From the NCBI GenBank assembly GCA_963966185.1, contig CAWZYM010000224.1, positions 433,501 to 497,500 on the forward strand: 64,000 nucleotides of DNA. The letters are read 5' to 3'. The notes beneath the pieces were generated by a model. It ran no database searches, had not been told where the DNA came from, and was given only the letters and a program-made list of their open reading frames with translations. Positions 1 through 13,620 of this stretch are shown here, piece after piece. Within the stretch, counting starts at the first letter, position 1; the number at the start of each line of letters is the position of its first letter. The position numbers were made by a program, and so were the translations under genes. This DNA comes from Rhabditoides inermis. Its lineage: Eukaryota; Nematoda; Chromadorea; Rhabditida; Rhabditidae.

Positions 1-3000
1 ACATACGTTTGTTGAAGGGACAGTAGATTGTTTCTGACGTTGTTGGCCATTTGAGCTGTTCAGCCAGGTCATCACAAACGAATTTGAACGAAAGAAGCTT
101 CAAGATGGTTTGGTTTAGGAGAGCGTGTCTCATGAGGTGAGACTTGTATTGACTCACCATCTGCATCTGCTTCTTCGACTTGCGAATTGTGAGTGCGAAG
201 TTGGCGAGACCTGAAAAAATATAATTGTACAGAATGGCATAAACAAAATATGAAGTCGTTATGTACACATTTTTAACTCGCGGTTTTAACTCGCCCTCAC
301 CTTTTCTGTCTTACACCCTAATACATAAAATATTTCTCAACAAACAAATGTAACATCAATGATCAAACAGCACTCACCCGGGGAGAATCGTCCTAGCTTG
401 GCGATGCGAATGACTCGCAAGACGCGCAGCAGACGGACAGTCAGGAACGCCCAGCGAACCTTGCGGACGTTCTCACCCGAGATGCCGACCTGAGGGAGGG
501 ACGGGTCTCTCTGTCTCTCCCTCTTTCTCTGTCTCTGTCTCTCTCTCTTTCTCTCACTCTCTCTCTCCCTCTCTCTCCCCCCTCTCTCTCTTCCTCTCTC
601 TCTCTCTCCTACTCACAGCGAGTAGTAGTATCTCGAAGAAGAACGGGGCGATGGCTAGCAGGTCGATCACATTCAGTATCTGTCTAGCGAACGCCAGCTT
701 CCGAGGCGCCACAAAGAAGCGAAGCAGGTACTCTGGAATCTTATATTATGTTTTTTTATTATTATTTTTTGAATCACATATTGAAACAAGGAACTGAAAT
801 AGCACAGGATTAGCGAAAGTTGTGAAGTTTTGTGAAACAGGTATTCTGGAAACTGACTCTTATTCCCTCGGGTAAAACTTGTAAGGGTGGGTAAGACATT
901 TGTAAGACATTCACTGATAGGCCTGTGACAGTCTTTTTTGATCTACACCACAGAGAAGTTCCACCACGGAAAGCAAACAGACGGTATAGAAGGGTGAACG
1001 CACCGAATGTGAAGTAGACGACGCAAATGTTCTCGACCCAGTTGAACACCGGGTGCTCCACCATCTCAACCTGAAACGTATCCGTGCGTATAGTGGTTCC
1101 GTGTCTATTGTCTACGTTTCATGCGTGGCAATGACCCGCGTTCTATTTGCTACGTTTCACTATAGCAGATAGGTTATATTGCTCATAAACTCCTACACAT
1201 TTCTACAACATACAACTCCAAATACAACTCGAAATGGTTGAACGTGAAAGTGATTGTGAAACTGGTAATACTTGATAACTTGGTAAATAAAGTACAGTAA
1301 CCCACCTCGTTGCCGCTTCCATCCCTGACCACCGTACGCGATGACACTGTCATCCCGGCCCCGTTCGGGTAGGTGGGGTACGTGGCAGTTCTAAATCGAG
1401 ACACATCACCCCATGACGTCATCATCAGAGATTTAGATCAAAGATAGACATGTGAGACGATTTAGTGGGCTACTAGTTTTTCGTGTTACAAAGTAAAACA
1501 TTTTTTATTTTATTTTCACAGTTACAATCTTATTAATTTTTTCAAAATTAAAATCACGGCAACACTCACGCGTACACTAATTGCCCGTCCTCCGTCTTTT
1601 GCGGTACCTGGAAAGCGATCGATAAATCGATAATATTGATTGATTGGGACTGACTTGAAACTCGGGAATCGATCCTAGAATGAGAGCGGCGATGGAGAGA
1701 ACGACGAACGATGTAGATGTGACTTCGAACGCCTGCAAGTTGAAAGTACAGTAACCAATGACCTCCAATTACAGTAACCATACTACAGTACCTTCCACCA
1801 CCAGGATTCCGTGTGACCCTCGAGAACGAGCCACAATTTCCGTCGGATGTTTGCGCATCGCACGCCGATAAAGTGATCTTTCTCCTGCAAATAGAATACT
1901 CATTTGCATATTCAAATGTGGACACGACGTACTAGCCGATGATTAACGCCTAGTAAAAGCCACACGATATCGGTACGAGAAATGGGTGAAGGAGACATTT
2001 TACAGAAGATGGGGAGTGGTTTGGGAAAGAGTGGGGTAGATCGAAGGCGTGTACTTAGTGAAGCGGGGAGAGAGTGGAAGCGAGATGTCGTGTGGTTGAA
2101 AACAGGGATTTTGCGTGGGTGGATATGGATAACAAAGCGCCGGGGAGATTTTGCTGGGATAATTCAGTGTGAGACCTCGATTTGTCGAGGTCCGAAATGA
2201 TCGAAAAACTGAAAAGTTTACAGGATACAAGTAATACAAGTTCACGAAAAGTGAATGAATGAATACACGCAACGTCTATCAGTTATACGAGTGTTAGTGA
2301 GGCAACATATGTGTGTGAGTGGAAATGAAATGAAATGCAAATGCACACGCTTTACCGCCCAGTATGGCACACCTTTTCAAACGGTTCCTGAAAGTGATTA
2401 GAGAAAAATCGATACATCAAGTTTTTGAATTATCGATAAATCGATATACCTGTCCGGGGAGATTCAATTGCACACAGTACTGGGCGAAAGGTGAACAGCA
2501 CTCGTCCATTTTTGATTTGGACACTGCCCAAAATCTAAACCAAGCTGTAAACAAGTAAACAAAAACCGCTGATCACCTCAATTCAGCCATAAATTTGTCG
2601 AAACACAGGTCTTTGGGAACGTGCAGCTTGCCAGTGGCATAGAAGTCATATATGGGATCGAAATACCTGTAATCAATCAATACATTTAATCAATCAATCA
2701 ATCAATACCTCGGTACTCTCTCGAAAAAGTATTCGTCCTGCTCTTCAAAGTACCAGTCGGCCCACTGCTTGCGGTGATCGTGGTTCATGCGACAGAAACG
2801 GCCTGAGAATCAATAAATCGATAAATAATTAATAATCAATAAATCGATATACCAAGCAATGTCTTGGGTCCATACTTGACGATCGATCGTGTACGTATGC
2901 GATAGCTACTTCCCCCGATATTCAGGCGAAGCATAGTGTCCTGAAAAGACTAGTTATGCTTCACGCATTAGTTTATAACTACATTCTATGAAAGGTATGC

Positions 3001-3997
3001 AAATTGTAAGCATTAGATTCTCGTCTATTTGAGTTAGTTTCACACTTCTTGGCTTGGCCCACCGGCTCGTTGGCGTGGTCGAATTGATAGTCATGAATAT
3101 CAAGCTCATACGAACAGTCGGAAACCTTGGAAACATTATTGTTTTATCAAAACAAACAATATACTTTGTAATAGCCTAGACATGCGTGAGTCAACCGGAA
3201 CTGATGATATTCAAGCTATGCTACATGAAACAGTACTCTTATGACTTATGAACTAACCGGAAGGAATGGATCTACAATATTCAAGCTATGCTACAAGAAA
3301 CAATCCAGTCTCTCATGAGCTCACCGGGACGGAGGAGTCTCTAATATACAACATATGCTACATGAAACAATACAATCTCTCATGCACTGACCGGCACGGA
3401 TGGGTCGCGGACGGAGTTCTTGTGCGGTCCCCTCTGCGGGGCGCGCGCCGCCTCCACGTCATCGCACTCACTGCCCTGTCTGGAAAGGGGAAGGGTCTGC
3501 TCCTTCTCCCTTTCTCCTACTCCTCTGCTCCTAATTGTCTGCCTCTTCTCCCCCTGCCTGCTACTGCTTCTTCTCCTTCACCATCTGGCTGCTACTGCTC
3601 CACTGCTCCTTCTCCTCTGCTCCTAATTCCCTGCGCTCTTTCTCTCCCTGGCTGCTACTGTTCCTTCTCCTCCTCCCCTGCTCCTTCTCCTTCTGCTCCT
3701 TCTCCTCCGCTCACCTCGTTCTTGGTTTCTCCTCGCCTCCCATCAGATGACTCATCTCACCCGGTTCCGCCGAGTTCTCCTATAAATATGAACAATTCGC
3801 ATCATTTTTTTTTTTGGAATACGTTTCTTGGGCAATTTTCAGTGAGATGTGGTCGGTGTGAGCAATTGTTCGATCGCGAGCACGTTCCGAATTATACGTT
3901 TGCACTAATCTAGAACACTATGTTCTATATATAAAATCAATGATAAACCCACCTTTTCATAGTTCCGCGCAGCCATTGCGGCCGATCCGGACGCCAT
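1..3997 (-). CDS. voltage-gated potassium channel (Kv family), 5' part, 3' end off window
   Basis: Pore-forming subunit of a plasma-membrane Kv channel. Exons in frame, from the start codon at 3997 downwards: a short acidic N-terminus; a T1/K_tetra tetramerisation domain (about 2940 to 2470) with LNIGGSSY at its start, YFDPIYDFYATGKLHVPKD in the middle and ELRFWAVS plus CC near its end; S1 ending ILGSIPEFQ (about 1680-1740); S2 ENICVVYFTFEYLLRFFVAP joined across the intron at about 730-1010; S3 with NVIDLLAIAPFF (about 620-720); and S4 with the arginine ladder RLLRVLRVIRIAKLGR (about 380-490). The last exon in the window follows S4; S5, the selectivity filter and S6 would lie before base 1. 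Exon phases agree through the first seven exons. The start was chosen because a 3' splice site (ttttgcag) lies 4 bases before it. The Kv family is certain; the subfamily (Shaw, Shab or a nematode-specific kvs type) cannot be fixed without the pore. Confidence 0.9.
3483..3725. repeat. imperfect polypyrimidine repeat in a Kv intron
   Basis: About 240 bases built from loose copies of CTGCTCCTTCTCC-like words with almost no purine runs. It sits between the second and third coding exons of the K+ channel gene. On the coding strand it is a long polypurine tract. It makes spurious open frames on the plus strand that should not be annotated. Confidence 0.8.
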
Positions 3998-4009
3998 TTG
4001 TCTGCAAAA

Positions 4010-4214
4010 TCAATACATCAATACGACATGTACGACTTTAAAGAAGATGCTGGCTTAGCTATGTGAACCGCGGTTTTATATATGACCGAGTCATAACCCC
4101 ATAACACTTTTGAACATTTCTCACTCGTTCAAACGAGCATATGAAAGCGACAACTGTCGGCTTTTTCGCGCCTCATTTGAAGTGATTTGGTTCCTTATGA
4201 GCTGTGCCATTCTT

Positions 4215-4254
<40 letters not shown>

Positions 4255-5060
4255 ACTGCACATCTTGCAAAGTGATTGCGTCATGCGGTCAACGGGATGA
4301 GGATGAGGAGAGAGAGAAAGAGAGAGAGAAGGAGAGAGAGAGAGAAAGAGAGAAACCTGAGAGTTGTCGATGTGCAATAACTGATCACTGGTCGGCGTAT
4401 TGGATTTGATTGAAGGAATGAAGGAACACGCGCAATGTTGCTTATTCACTGATAATCGCATCACAGTATTCATTATCACAGTGATATCCTCGAAAGAGGG
4501 CTCGATCCGGAGCTCGGGGCTCACTCACGCAACATCATCGACTTTGATGGGATGATTGATGATTGGTGCATCAAGCAGTATGATTGAGTGGCATGTTATG
4601 CTTACCCGAGCACCTCTCTATTGTCACCTACTCTGAGTGATGGAACGCTTCGTCGAATGAAGGCGCGAATGCAAGTGTACGAATCAAATCAATCGCAGCT
4701 CATTAGTCAACGGTGACGCAAGCTGGGTGAAACGGATATAAATCGGGCGGAGCAAATGCCTGCTAACATCCCACTATCAATCTTGTTACAACATGACGAG
4801 GAAACATCCAGAAGCGGTGACAAGGCTTGTGAATGAAGAATTATATGGCAGTGACTGCGAAAGGCGAGCTGGGAGGCCTCTAATGCGCACTTACTCAACG
4901 AGTCTCTATGGAAATCGGAGACGGATAAAAGACGGGGGTCAGTCAGTAAGTGAATCAGATCGCTTACATCGCTTTTTTGGAAGACGACGCTTCTTTTGTG
5001 ACTCGTTTCAACGTTGAACTAAGAGGAATAACCGAAACACACGGCAATATATAAAACACA
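4010..5060. other. intergenic, upstream of the Kv gene
   Basis: No gene supported. It contains a (CT)n tract at about 4218-4251 followed 50 bases later by a (GA)n-rich tract at 4300-4352, which could pair as a hairpin. Short open frames here (for example 4793-5017) show no domain or splice pattern. Confidence 0.5.
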
Positions 5061-5065
5061 TAGAC

Positions 5066-5369
5066 CATTATCTTTTAAAAGGACTTCCGTAAGAGAAGAG
5101 TTTGTGTTACTCAACGTAATGCAACAAAAGCTCATGCATTTTATCAATCGAAATAGTAAACAAACCTGCTCTTTCTGCAATTAAAACTAATGCGAGCAAA
5201 TGTTGTATGTCGGGAAATTGATTTCGGTATCCGATCGATTATATATAACTTGTTGAACTAATGGAGCAGGTTTGTGTACTATTTCGATTGATAAAATGCA
5301 TGAGCTTTTGTTGCATTACGTTGAGTAACACAAACTCTTCTCTTACGGAAGTCCTTTTAAAAGATAATG
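5066..5369. mobile_element. fold-back (inverted-repeat) element, 304 bp
   Basis: Two arms of about 105 bases are near-perfect reverse complements. The left arm starts cattatcttttaaaaggac and ends aacaaacctgctc. The right arm starts gagcaggtttgtg and ends ccttttaaaagataatg. A loop of about 90 bases separates them. No ORF. The inner ends (aacaaacctgctcttt) and the word atgcatgNgcttttgttg are shared with the fold-back part of the 1.03-kb elements at 43.2 and 61.8 kb, so these are probably related non-autonomous elements. Confidence 0.8.
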
Positions 5370-5576
5370 AATGTACTTTTATCGGATTTCATATAAATCC
5401 ATCTACATTAACATGAACCACAAAACATTTTTTAAAAGAAATCCAACAGTTCACCCACCTTGTTGAGTCCAAAATTGTATAAAATTTGCAAAAAAAGAGT
5501 TTAGGTAATGCTGATGGGAAAATTTACAATTTCAATGTCATTTCTATGTAAAATCATATATTACAAAAGGTTTGCC

Positions 5577-5640
5577 ACCAGCCGGAACCGAACTCGAGCC
5601 ATGTGTCTCAACGGGCGCAATCGCTAACCACAACACTACT
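5577..5640 (-). repeat. tRNA-like sequence with pol III A/B boxes (SINE or tRNA relic)
   Basis: On the minus strand a TGGTTAGCGATTGCGC A-box-like word (5615-5630) is followed about 20 bases later by GAGTTCGGTTCC (5584-5595), close to the B-box consensus GGTTCGANTCC. The stems are not fully paired, so this is not a functional tRNA. A tRNA-derived SINE head or a degraded tRNA are both possible. Confidence 0.35.
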
Positions 5641-6734
5641 GTGCGCACGACAGAGGACGCGATCTGAACGATATTAGTGCAATCCACAGGCAGTGCGGAT
5701 TGTGCACCTCCTGTCTGCTGGGGGCAGCCGGTGCGCGCCACCCCCCCCCCCCCCTAGAAAACGTTCCGTACACGGGGGATTGCCTGCCCCTCAGGGGGCG
5801 CGCGCGCGTATCTCGCTTCCTACAACAGCTAGCGTTACCAAAATCGAAACTTAACCATTTTCTAACATCCTGATAACATCTATCAGCATCACATTGTTCT
5901 CGTAAAGATTCTAAGAGACCTTTCGTTCAGTCGCCTTTTGCCGATTCTAGCGCGCGACTAGGGTTAACACAAACCAACCAGCGCTGCCGCGCTGGTTGTA
6001 ATTTACGATTCACGTACATTCCATTTTCCGCATAACATTTCTTCAACACGGCCAATATCGGATTAGTCATTATACATAATTCACAAAGTACAAAAACACA
6101 AAGTTTAAAACACAAAGTTGAAAACACACAAACGCACTGTATCATGTTGTTGTGCCGTTGTCCGGTGGCGGGCGACGCGCAACGCGGCGTTGTGCAAGAC
6201 GCCGTCGACAGACGCCTGCAGAATATCGATTTATCGATTCATTGATTATCGATTTATCGATTAACTTGAACAAAACAAGACTTTAGTGCAACGTCTGACA
6301 GGTGTCGAGGAAGTGTAAGCACGGGTATGTATGTATGTAACACAACAATCGATCAGGTCGAGTGAGTGTTGGTGGTACAATAGGCATGGAAGCACTTGTG
6401 ACGTGCCTATCCGGTCAGAAGTGAGAATGGAACAGAGAAAGAGAAAGACGATAGACCGTACGATCACGAAAAGCGCAGAGACGAGTATACCGACTCTTTT
6501 GAACATGATTTATTTTTATAGGTGAAACATGTATGTTGCACGAATTGACGCAAAAGAATGGCTAGATTTGCTGATATCTGACATAACTGGACATAACTGT
6601 CGGAAAATTATTTTATAATTCATGAACAATGTTTTTTTTTCAAAAAAGAAACATACTAGATAGAATACCCGGTAGTCAAGTCATGAATGACACTCACAAT
6701 GCAGTGAGGTGTAGACGAGAGGTGTAAAGCTCGC

Positions 6735-6958
6735 GGAGAAAGAGAGAGAGGGAGAGAGGAGAGAGGGAGAGAGAGGGGGAGAGAGAGGAGAGAGGGAGAG
6801 AGAGGGGGAGAGGGAGGAGAGAGGGAGAGAGAGGGGGAGAGGGAGGAGAGAGGGAGAGAGAGGGGGAGAGAGGAGAGAGGGAGAGAGAGGGAGAAAGAGA
6901 GGAGAGAGGGAGAGAGAGGGAGAAAGAGAGGAGAGAGGGAAAGAGAGGGAGAGAGAGA
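6735..6958. repeat. GA-rich minisatellite
   Basis: Purine-only tract of over 200 bases made of gagagagggagagagagggggaga-like units in higher-order repeats of roughly 30 to 50 bases. No coding potential. Confidence 0.85.
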
Positions 6959-7237
6959 CGCCCTCAGGGCATGAGTTCTAGATTGGATCGGATCGGAGAG
7001 AGAGAGAAAGGGAAGAGGGGAGATTTTGTCTCATGAACTACAATTCCCTTATCATCTGAACTAATTATTCTGTTCCATAAGTGACGTTCAATATAGATGA
7101 TGAGACAAACAGACAACGCTAATAAATAATCATAATGCATGTGGGAATTTTGTCGGCGAAAGTGAAAGGAGGGGAAATTCAGACAAATAAACACCGTCTC
7201 CGGGAGAACGAAAAGTATATTTGCATCTGACGAGTCA

Positions 7238-7241
<4 letters not shown>

Positions 7242-7282
<41 letters not shown>

Positions 7283-7627
7283 CAATACTGCAGTAATCAG
7301 AGAGTAATCGCAATTTCTATACAAAGACTAATACTGGCTTAGTCGAATTCATATGCGAATCGCGAAAATGCAAGAAGAAAAACTTTCAAAAACGGATTTA
7401 GTACTGAAGGAATCTTCACAAAGTAGAATGAGAAACCCTACGAAGTATGTTTGACCAGATTTTACTCTTGGAATATACTAAAGGATAACTGAAAAGAGAT
7501 ATATTTCTTATCTTGGGAATATCTAGCACTTTTCCGCAGCCAATTGCGGAGTCATGCGAACACCATTGCATCCTTTTTGCATTTTATGAGCGCGCCTTTT
7601 TGCTGCTTCTTAGTCCTGGCAGAGAGA

Positions 7628-7695
<68 letters not shown>
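7242..7695. repeat. (GA)n microsatellites
   Basis: Two long (GA)n runs, at about 7242-7280 and 7620-7695. The DNA between and around them shows no supported gene; overlapping open frames in several phases are products of the repeat. Confidence 0.85.
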
Positions 7696-8544
7696 GAGGG
7701 AGATGCCTCCGGATCATTGCCATACAACGATCTTCTAATTATCCGCGTGTCAATGCGATAAAAAACGGAATCACAAAATCTCCCTTTTTCAAGTGATAGC
7801 TGCATAGAGAATAAATAAATTTGCGATGGATCAAAAACCTTGAAACAATCATGATAGATTTCTGATAGTATAAACGTTTGGTGTCACCTTTGGGTGGCGG
7901 CGGGGCGTCAAAGATTGAAAATTAGTCATGCGCGAGTGCCAGAAAGGGAGAAATAAAGATGTAAGAGATATAAAGAGGACAGAGAGAGCGTTTAAGGTAA
8001 GGATACCTCAACTATCATCAACTACAATCAATTAGAACTAGTGAATGAGGATTATATTAGAATTGTGATCGGACAAAAAAGGAACACTCAAGCACAGAGT
8101 CCATTCTCTCTATTCTCTATAGCAACAGGATTTATGAGAGCTCTGATTTGATTGGTGGAAGCAGCGAGGCAAAAACGCCGGAAACTCGAGGAGTGAGAAA
8201 TGCGCAGTGTATGTGTGACTAGTTACTCGCGCACCACTAAACACCACGAATCAGGAGTATTTATAGTAAAAGAGAAACATCTCCACCACACACACTCAAC
8301 TAGGTGAACTAGGTCTTCGTCGATTTCTTGGTGCTGGTAAAAATGTTAATAGTGCATAGGTTGTAATAGAACTCAGTTCACTCAGTTGTCAGTTTCTCGT
8401 TTTTCGGAAATTATTTTGCAAAACGAACGGAAATCTAGTTCAAACAATTTTGATTTGGAAAATGTTGGCTTTTACAAAAGCACTTAACACAATGTACTAT
8501 AGAAAGAACATTATGTCTATTACAAAAAAGAATCTCATACTTAC

Positions 8545-8798
8545 AAGAAAAACAGAGATTTTTACTACGAAGAATCGTAAAAATGTCAAAGGGCCGCCAC
8601 GTGCATTGTGCTCTCCTTGACAATTCAAATAAAGGGGGATCTCACCTCTCTTCCCCCTCTCCCTTTCTCTCTTTTATCTCCTCTCAAAAAGCCACACTGT
8701 CCCTACCCCGTCTCTATTCCTCTCACCACCGTTTTGCAATAAATTGTATACATCTGACGCCTCAGCCAATCTCGCCCATTCACACTGGAAACAGAGAG

Positions 8799-8835
<37 letters not shown>

Positions 8836-9373
8836 AGGGAGAGAGAGAGAGAGAAGAGAGAGATAAGGTAGCAATAAGGCAATATATACTCACTGCATCT
8901 CGGGTGAGCTCTGTCGGTAGCGCACGAATTTGTCCGACGAGTGTAGCTGTCGCTCGGAGGTGGCCGAAGAAGACGACCTGAACTAGTTTGAATCAAATCA
9001 AATCGAATGTTGAATCGAATCGCCAAAAGGATCATGACACGTACAAAACGAAATCACTCATGATAAGCTAAGATGTTGTCAAAATCAAGATGGACAGTTT
9101 CAGAAAGAGACGATGAACCTAGAAGCACATGTGACTAGATTGGTTGATGGTGGTGCGAATGCGTTACATCTTGCAAAAGTCACACATTTGAAAAGTGCAA
9201 TTCGCGGAAAAGACATGGAGACACGAGTGATTCCGGCACGACCACCGGAATATATAATATCTATGAGCTCCGATGAAAGTGACGTCACTAAGCGTCATAG
9301 ATGACTCGTTTTTCTACGGCGCCAGCGAATTACATTCATGTGCCTCGATTAATCTAACATAATTTGGTTGGCG

Positions 9374-9434
<61 letters not shown>

Positions 9435-10106
9435 AAGCATTCATAACCGGGAATCGATGAGCGGATATAGAGCCTGAGGGGATTACAGGAACACAGGAGA
9501 CATGAGTGTCGTCATTGGTTTATGGGATTTATGGTCTTGACCTTTTGCCAGAAGAGTCGTTTTCCACATTGTTAGAAGTGTCGCGTGTCTCATAGCTATA
9601 GCTATTCACTCATCACACTAGACTCTTAAAGAAACGTCGTTGTTAGAAGTGTCGCTTCGCGTCAATGCCGTTTGTAGAGTGTTAGAAGTGTCGCGTACTC
9701 ACTGACCGTCGCAGAAGGGGCGGGCCGAGAGGGGGCGTGGTCAGGGTGAGAGGCGACGCGGGAGACGGAACGCGGGGTGAAATGACGGCTGGAACATGCA
9801 ACTATGAACGTATGTAACTATGTAGTAACTATGTAGTAAACAGAAAGAAACATAATCCGTACGACTGTGAGAAGAGAAATCGTTAGTCTTGTGACATTAT
9901 GATAATCATAAAAATGATAAGAAACAAAACGACAGACAGTGTATTGTTCGCATACATACATATGTAATACTACAAAAGGAGTGCCATTCGTCTCACAGCT
10001 CGGTGGGATAATATAGAGATGTAGTGAAGAAGAGCCACCGTCACCACACCTCCACTTATCCTCTCGCTTCCTTCCTTTCACACGCTCTCCATCTCTTCAG
10101 CTGTCT

Positions 10107-10160
<54 letters not shown>

Positions 10161-10214
10161 TGTCTCTCTCTGTCTCTCTCTGTCTCTCTCTGTCTCTCTC
10201 TGTCTCTCTCTGTC

Positions 10215-10271
<57 letters not shown>

Positions 10272-10298
10272 GTCTTTCTCTCTGTCTCTCTCTCTGTC

Positions 10299-10349
<51 letters not shown>

Positions 10350-10445
10350 TCATTCATCACTCGCATTTGATGCCAGTCAGTCTGTACATGTATTTTCGAA
10401 TCGACTACACAGGAAATGTGGGGATTCGAGAGCACGAATGATGGG

Positions 10446-10500
<55 letters not shown>

Positions 10501-11605
10501 AATGAATAGGATTATGATTATGACTTAAATTGAAACTAGAGTAAGATAAGTGAATAGGATAAGTTCAATATACTGAAAATATCGACACAATGAATGTTTA
10601 AATCCGTCCACTGAAACGTATTCCATTTCTAAACCAGTTTTTCAGACACGAAATTTGACCAAACGTGCTCTATAAAACCACAACTATTTCTTTTCGGGAA
10701 GCATAGTACATGGAACATGGTGTGACGATTCTCGAATTGACGTCGTGTTTCTATTTTCTAAGTTACATCACCGAAAACGGTGATTAGAGTGAGCAAAAAG
10801 TAGCTCGATAGCTAATATCATAGCATTTCCCTGATACCAAAATGTCAGTATGTGTAAATGTGTATGTGTGAAGCTGGAGAACCTTCTGATTCTTCTGTCT
10901 GATGAAGAACCACAAGATTACAATTCACAATTTACGAACAATTATGGAATTGAAATGTATCGGGCAAGCGTACCATGGTGTCCGGGCGATCCGGCGAGTG
11001 GTGTGAGTCGGAAGCCCTTCCTGGCGAGTGCCTCCGGAGAGTGCGACGATGAGATGTCCTCAATTGGAAAAAAAACTCTTTGATCACAGCTCATCTATTA
11101 TCGTCAACACATACTCATCACCGCTACAATATAATAAACAAGTACTAAAAATTGAATTTTAAGTTCCAATTTATCATTTGGACCACTTATTGACGTGGTG
11201 AACGTACGGTAACACTAATACACCATCATAATTAATTTCAAATAACAATAGTTCAAATATACCTTGTGTGAGTGCGGAGGCGATGTGGTGAGGGGAGAGG
11301 GAACGGAGGGAATCGAAGACACGCGGGTCGACGTGACTGGAAGGTATCATACAATACAATACGTTTAGGATGATGTTACCAACGACACATTGAGTTTTGT
11401 GTGATGTGCAAGTGCAGTGCGCCTCTGGGCAGGTTTCTGCATCATGACTGGGAGCTAGCAAAAAATCTACCCTTCCGAAACATAAAGAAAGAGTTAGATC
11501 TCCAGACTTTAATGTTTCAATAAAAGCAACAACTTACCAGTGGGCAGTCCGGAGAGTATGCGCGGCGGGCCTTCGCTCGAAGATATAGGGGCCGAGCCCA
11601 GCATA
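8545..11605 (-). CDS. candidate exon chain, Ser/Thr/Pro-rich protein region, gene unidentified
   Basis: Six predicted exons with good splice sites join in one frame without a stop: 11538-11605, 11380-11454, 11263-11336, 10974-11058, 9707-9788 and 8894-8977. A weaker seventh is 8545-8615. The joined product (about 150 residues) is rich in Ser, Pro and Thr, as in a disordered cytoplasmic region: examples are GSAPISSSEGPP, SPEALARKGFRLTPLAG, SPRVPSPASPLTLTTPP and SSSSATSERQLHSSDKF. All exon lengths satisfy the phase rule. Several of these GC-rich exons are open in more than one frame, so the frame was chosen by splice phase. No family recognised. It could be the C-terminal part of the ankyrin-like gene starting at 18573, with the retrotransposon in an intron, but the connecting exons were not found. 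Confidence 0.4.
9376..9432. repeat. (GA)n microsatellite
   Basis: Uninterrupted GA dinucleotide run of about 57 bases inside a putative intron. Confidence 0.9.
10109..10346. repeat. long (CT)n tract with 10-bp GTCTCTCTCT periodicity
   Basis: About 240 bases of CT dinucleotides. In 10158-10226 a G recurs every 10 bases (tctgtctctc units), a higher-order repeat inside the microsatellite. The long open frames covering it on both strands are low-complexity artefacts. A separate (GA)n run follows at 10455-10492, with the complementary sense. Confidence 0.9.
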
Positions 11606-11659
11606 CTGAAGTGCGGAATGAAAGAAGTACTATAGTGCAGGTAACTTGTTGAATGAAAG

Positions 11660-11708
<49 letters not shown>

Positions 11709-12302
11709 AGAGAGGGGTGGTGAGAAGCATAATAGGCACACTTTCTCTTGCGATAGCCTTCCGGACACAGATTCCAACAGAAGAGAAGGAGGGAGGGAGA
11801 ATGGAGCGGCGAGAATAAATAATTGTATTGCCGCCCTCTCACACTCACTACCAATGCCTCACTGCTGTGCACTCTCACTACATGTTCTTTTCTCTCCTTT
11901 TTTGGAACAACGCCAACATGAATAGAGATCACTCGAAAACTGTGAAATTCGAAAATGTAGCAGTATACGCAAACGTCAATCAAGGTAAGGCAAAGGCGCA
12001 AAGGGCGGACTTTGTAAAAGGCTATAATAGAGATCACGACGAATGACGATATGCGCGTATTTGATTGAGCATTTTTGATGCCTAAAAAGAATAATAGCCA
12101 AGAATGGGGCGCAAATTCGCGAGCTATTATGTTGAAAATCTCTCTCGTGTGCGCGCGCGCAAAAACCTTTGAACCTTTTCGGAGCTGGTGCGCTATTATG
12201 CATAATGAATAGATGCGGGTTGATGAAAAGAGAGAGAGAGAGAGAGAGAACGAAGTGTGAGTGTGTGACCAATTGATGCCACCGAGTCAATAGTTGTGTG
12301 GA

Positions 12303-12303
12303 T

Positions 12304-12365
<62 letters not shown>
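12303..12365. repeat. (GA)n microsatellite
   Basis: GA run of about 60 bases. A CT run of about 45 bases lies 540 bases further on (12902-12945). No gene supported between 11.6 and 13.6 kb beyond possible stray exons. Confidence 0.85.
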
Positions 12366-12367
<2 letters not shown>

Positions 12368-12890
12368 GGAGTAGGCTGCTTCTCCAAATAAGCGTAGCCG
12401 CAGTGTGTATAAACTATTGTCGCCGAGAGAAGCGTTTGTTTTGAGAAAGAGAAGACACATTGAATTGAGGAGACGATTCACCCCACATTGCATTACCTCA
12501 ACCGAGCAAGAGAGAGAGAGAGAGAGTCAAAACAAACGGCTCCATTCGCTTACGTTCATTACACCTTTCACGAACTGCGAGGGGATAGAGAGGGAGAGAG
12601 AGGTAGAGATAGGGCGAGTGTGAGTTGCGTACAGAAGACGGTAGTTTCTTACGTGGGAATCTATGGAAGAAATGACATAATGGGGATAGAGAGAGAGGAA
12701 TCAATGTGGCATCGGCGGAATCCGAAGACACAAAGCACGAGAAAAAAGGGAGAAGAGATATATGCAAATAATATGGGTGTCGTCAATGGAATACGGGAGG
12801 ATGTGTTGAATGCATATAAAGTGCAAACCACACGAGACTCAAGAAAAGCTCGCGCGCTTTGTTGCGTAGATCATATTGCAGCGTTCCTCT

Positions 12891-12949
<59 letters not shown>

Positions 12950-13620
12950 TCTCTCTTGCGGTCAGCCCCGGGAGCAGTTTACGAAATGAGCGAGAGATGA
13001 CATATTGATGAATGCACTTTCGAATAGCTTCTCTGATACACATTGCCGGGAGGGGAACATGCCAATTGTGTGCGACGAATTTACAACTACTTGTTCGCGT
13101 CCGATCATATTTCATTGAGCAAATGCAATCACTCTGTTCTCAGAAAAAGGTGCACTAGAAATGAACATTTGCATAGCGATTACTATAAACTCGATAAATT
13201 ATAACATATTTGATCAAAGAAAATAACAGTGACGACAAAAGAGAAACAAGAAGAAAAAAGTTGTGATGAACGAATGTCCAACTCCAATCAGTATCAGTTC
13301 CCATCCCAGAGAAGCGAAGTGAGTACTGCCTCCATGGAACGATGCTAGAGTGATGTATTTATTGTTATATTGGTCCCTTTCCCCTGAGACCACGAAATCA
13401 CGCTCTAGCCTTTTTCTCATGTACTTTTGCAGATGATGTAAATACATTTTACTCGATTTGAAAATGGCGCGACGATTTGTGAGCTGAAAACGATATTTAG
13501 GATTCACACGTTCCGGAGATGTCCTTAAAAAAGAAAATTTGCAACGACAAGCGACAACGGCAGCGGTACACAATATTCGAAAAAAAAGTATTTTGTTTAG
13601 TTACCATGAATGTCACAAAT

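Noticed and set aside
3266..3913. 215-aa plus-strand ORF
   Set aside because: It is antisense to Kv exons and to the polypyrimidine intron; composition is repeat-driven.
10024..10509. Long open frames on both strands over the CT tract
   Set aside because: Pure Ser/Leu or Arg/Glu low-complexity translations of a dinucleotide repeat; no splice sites or domain.
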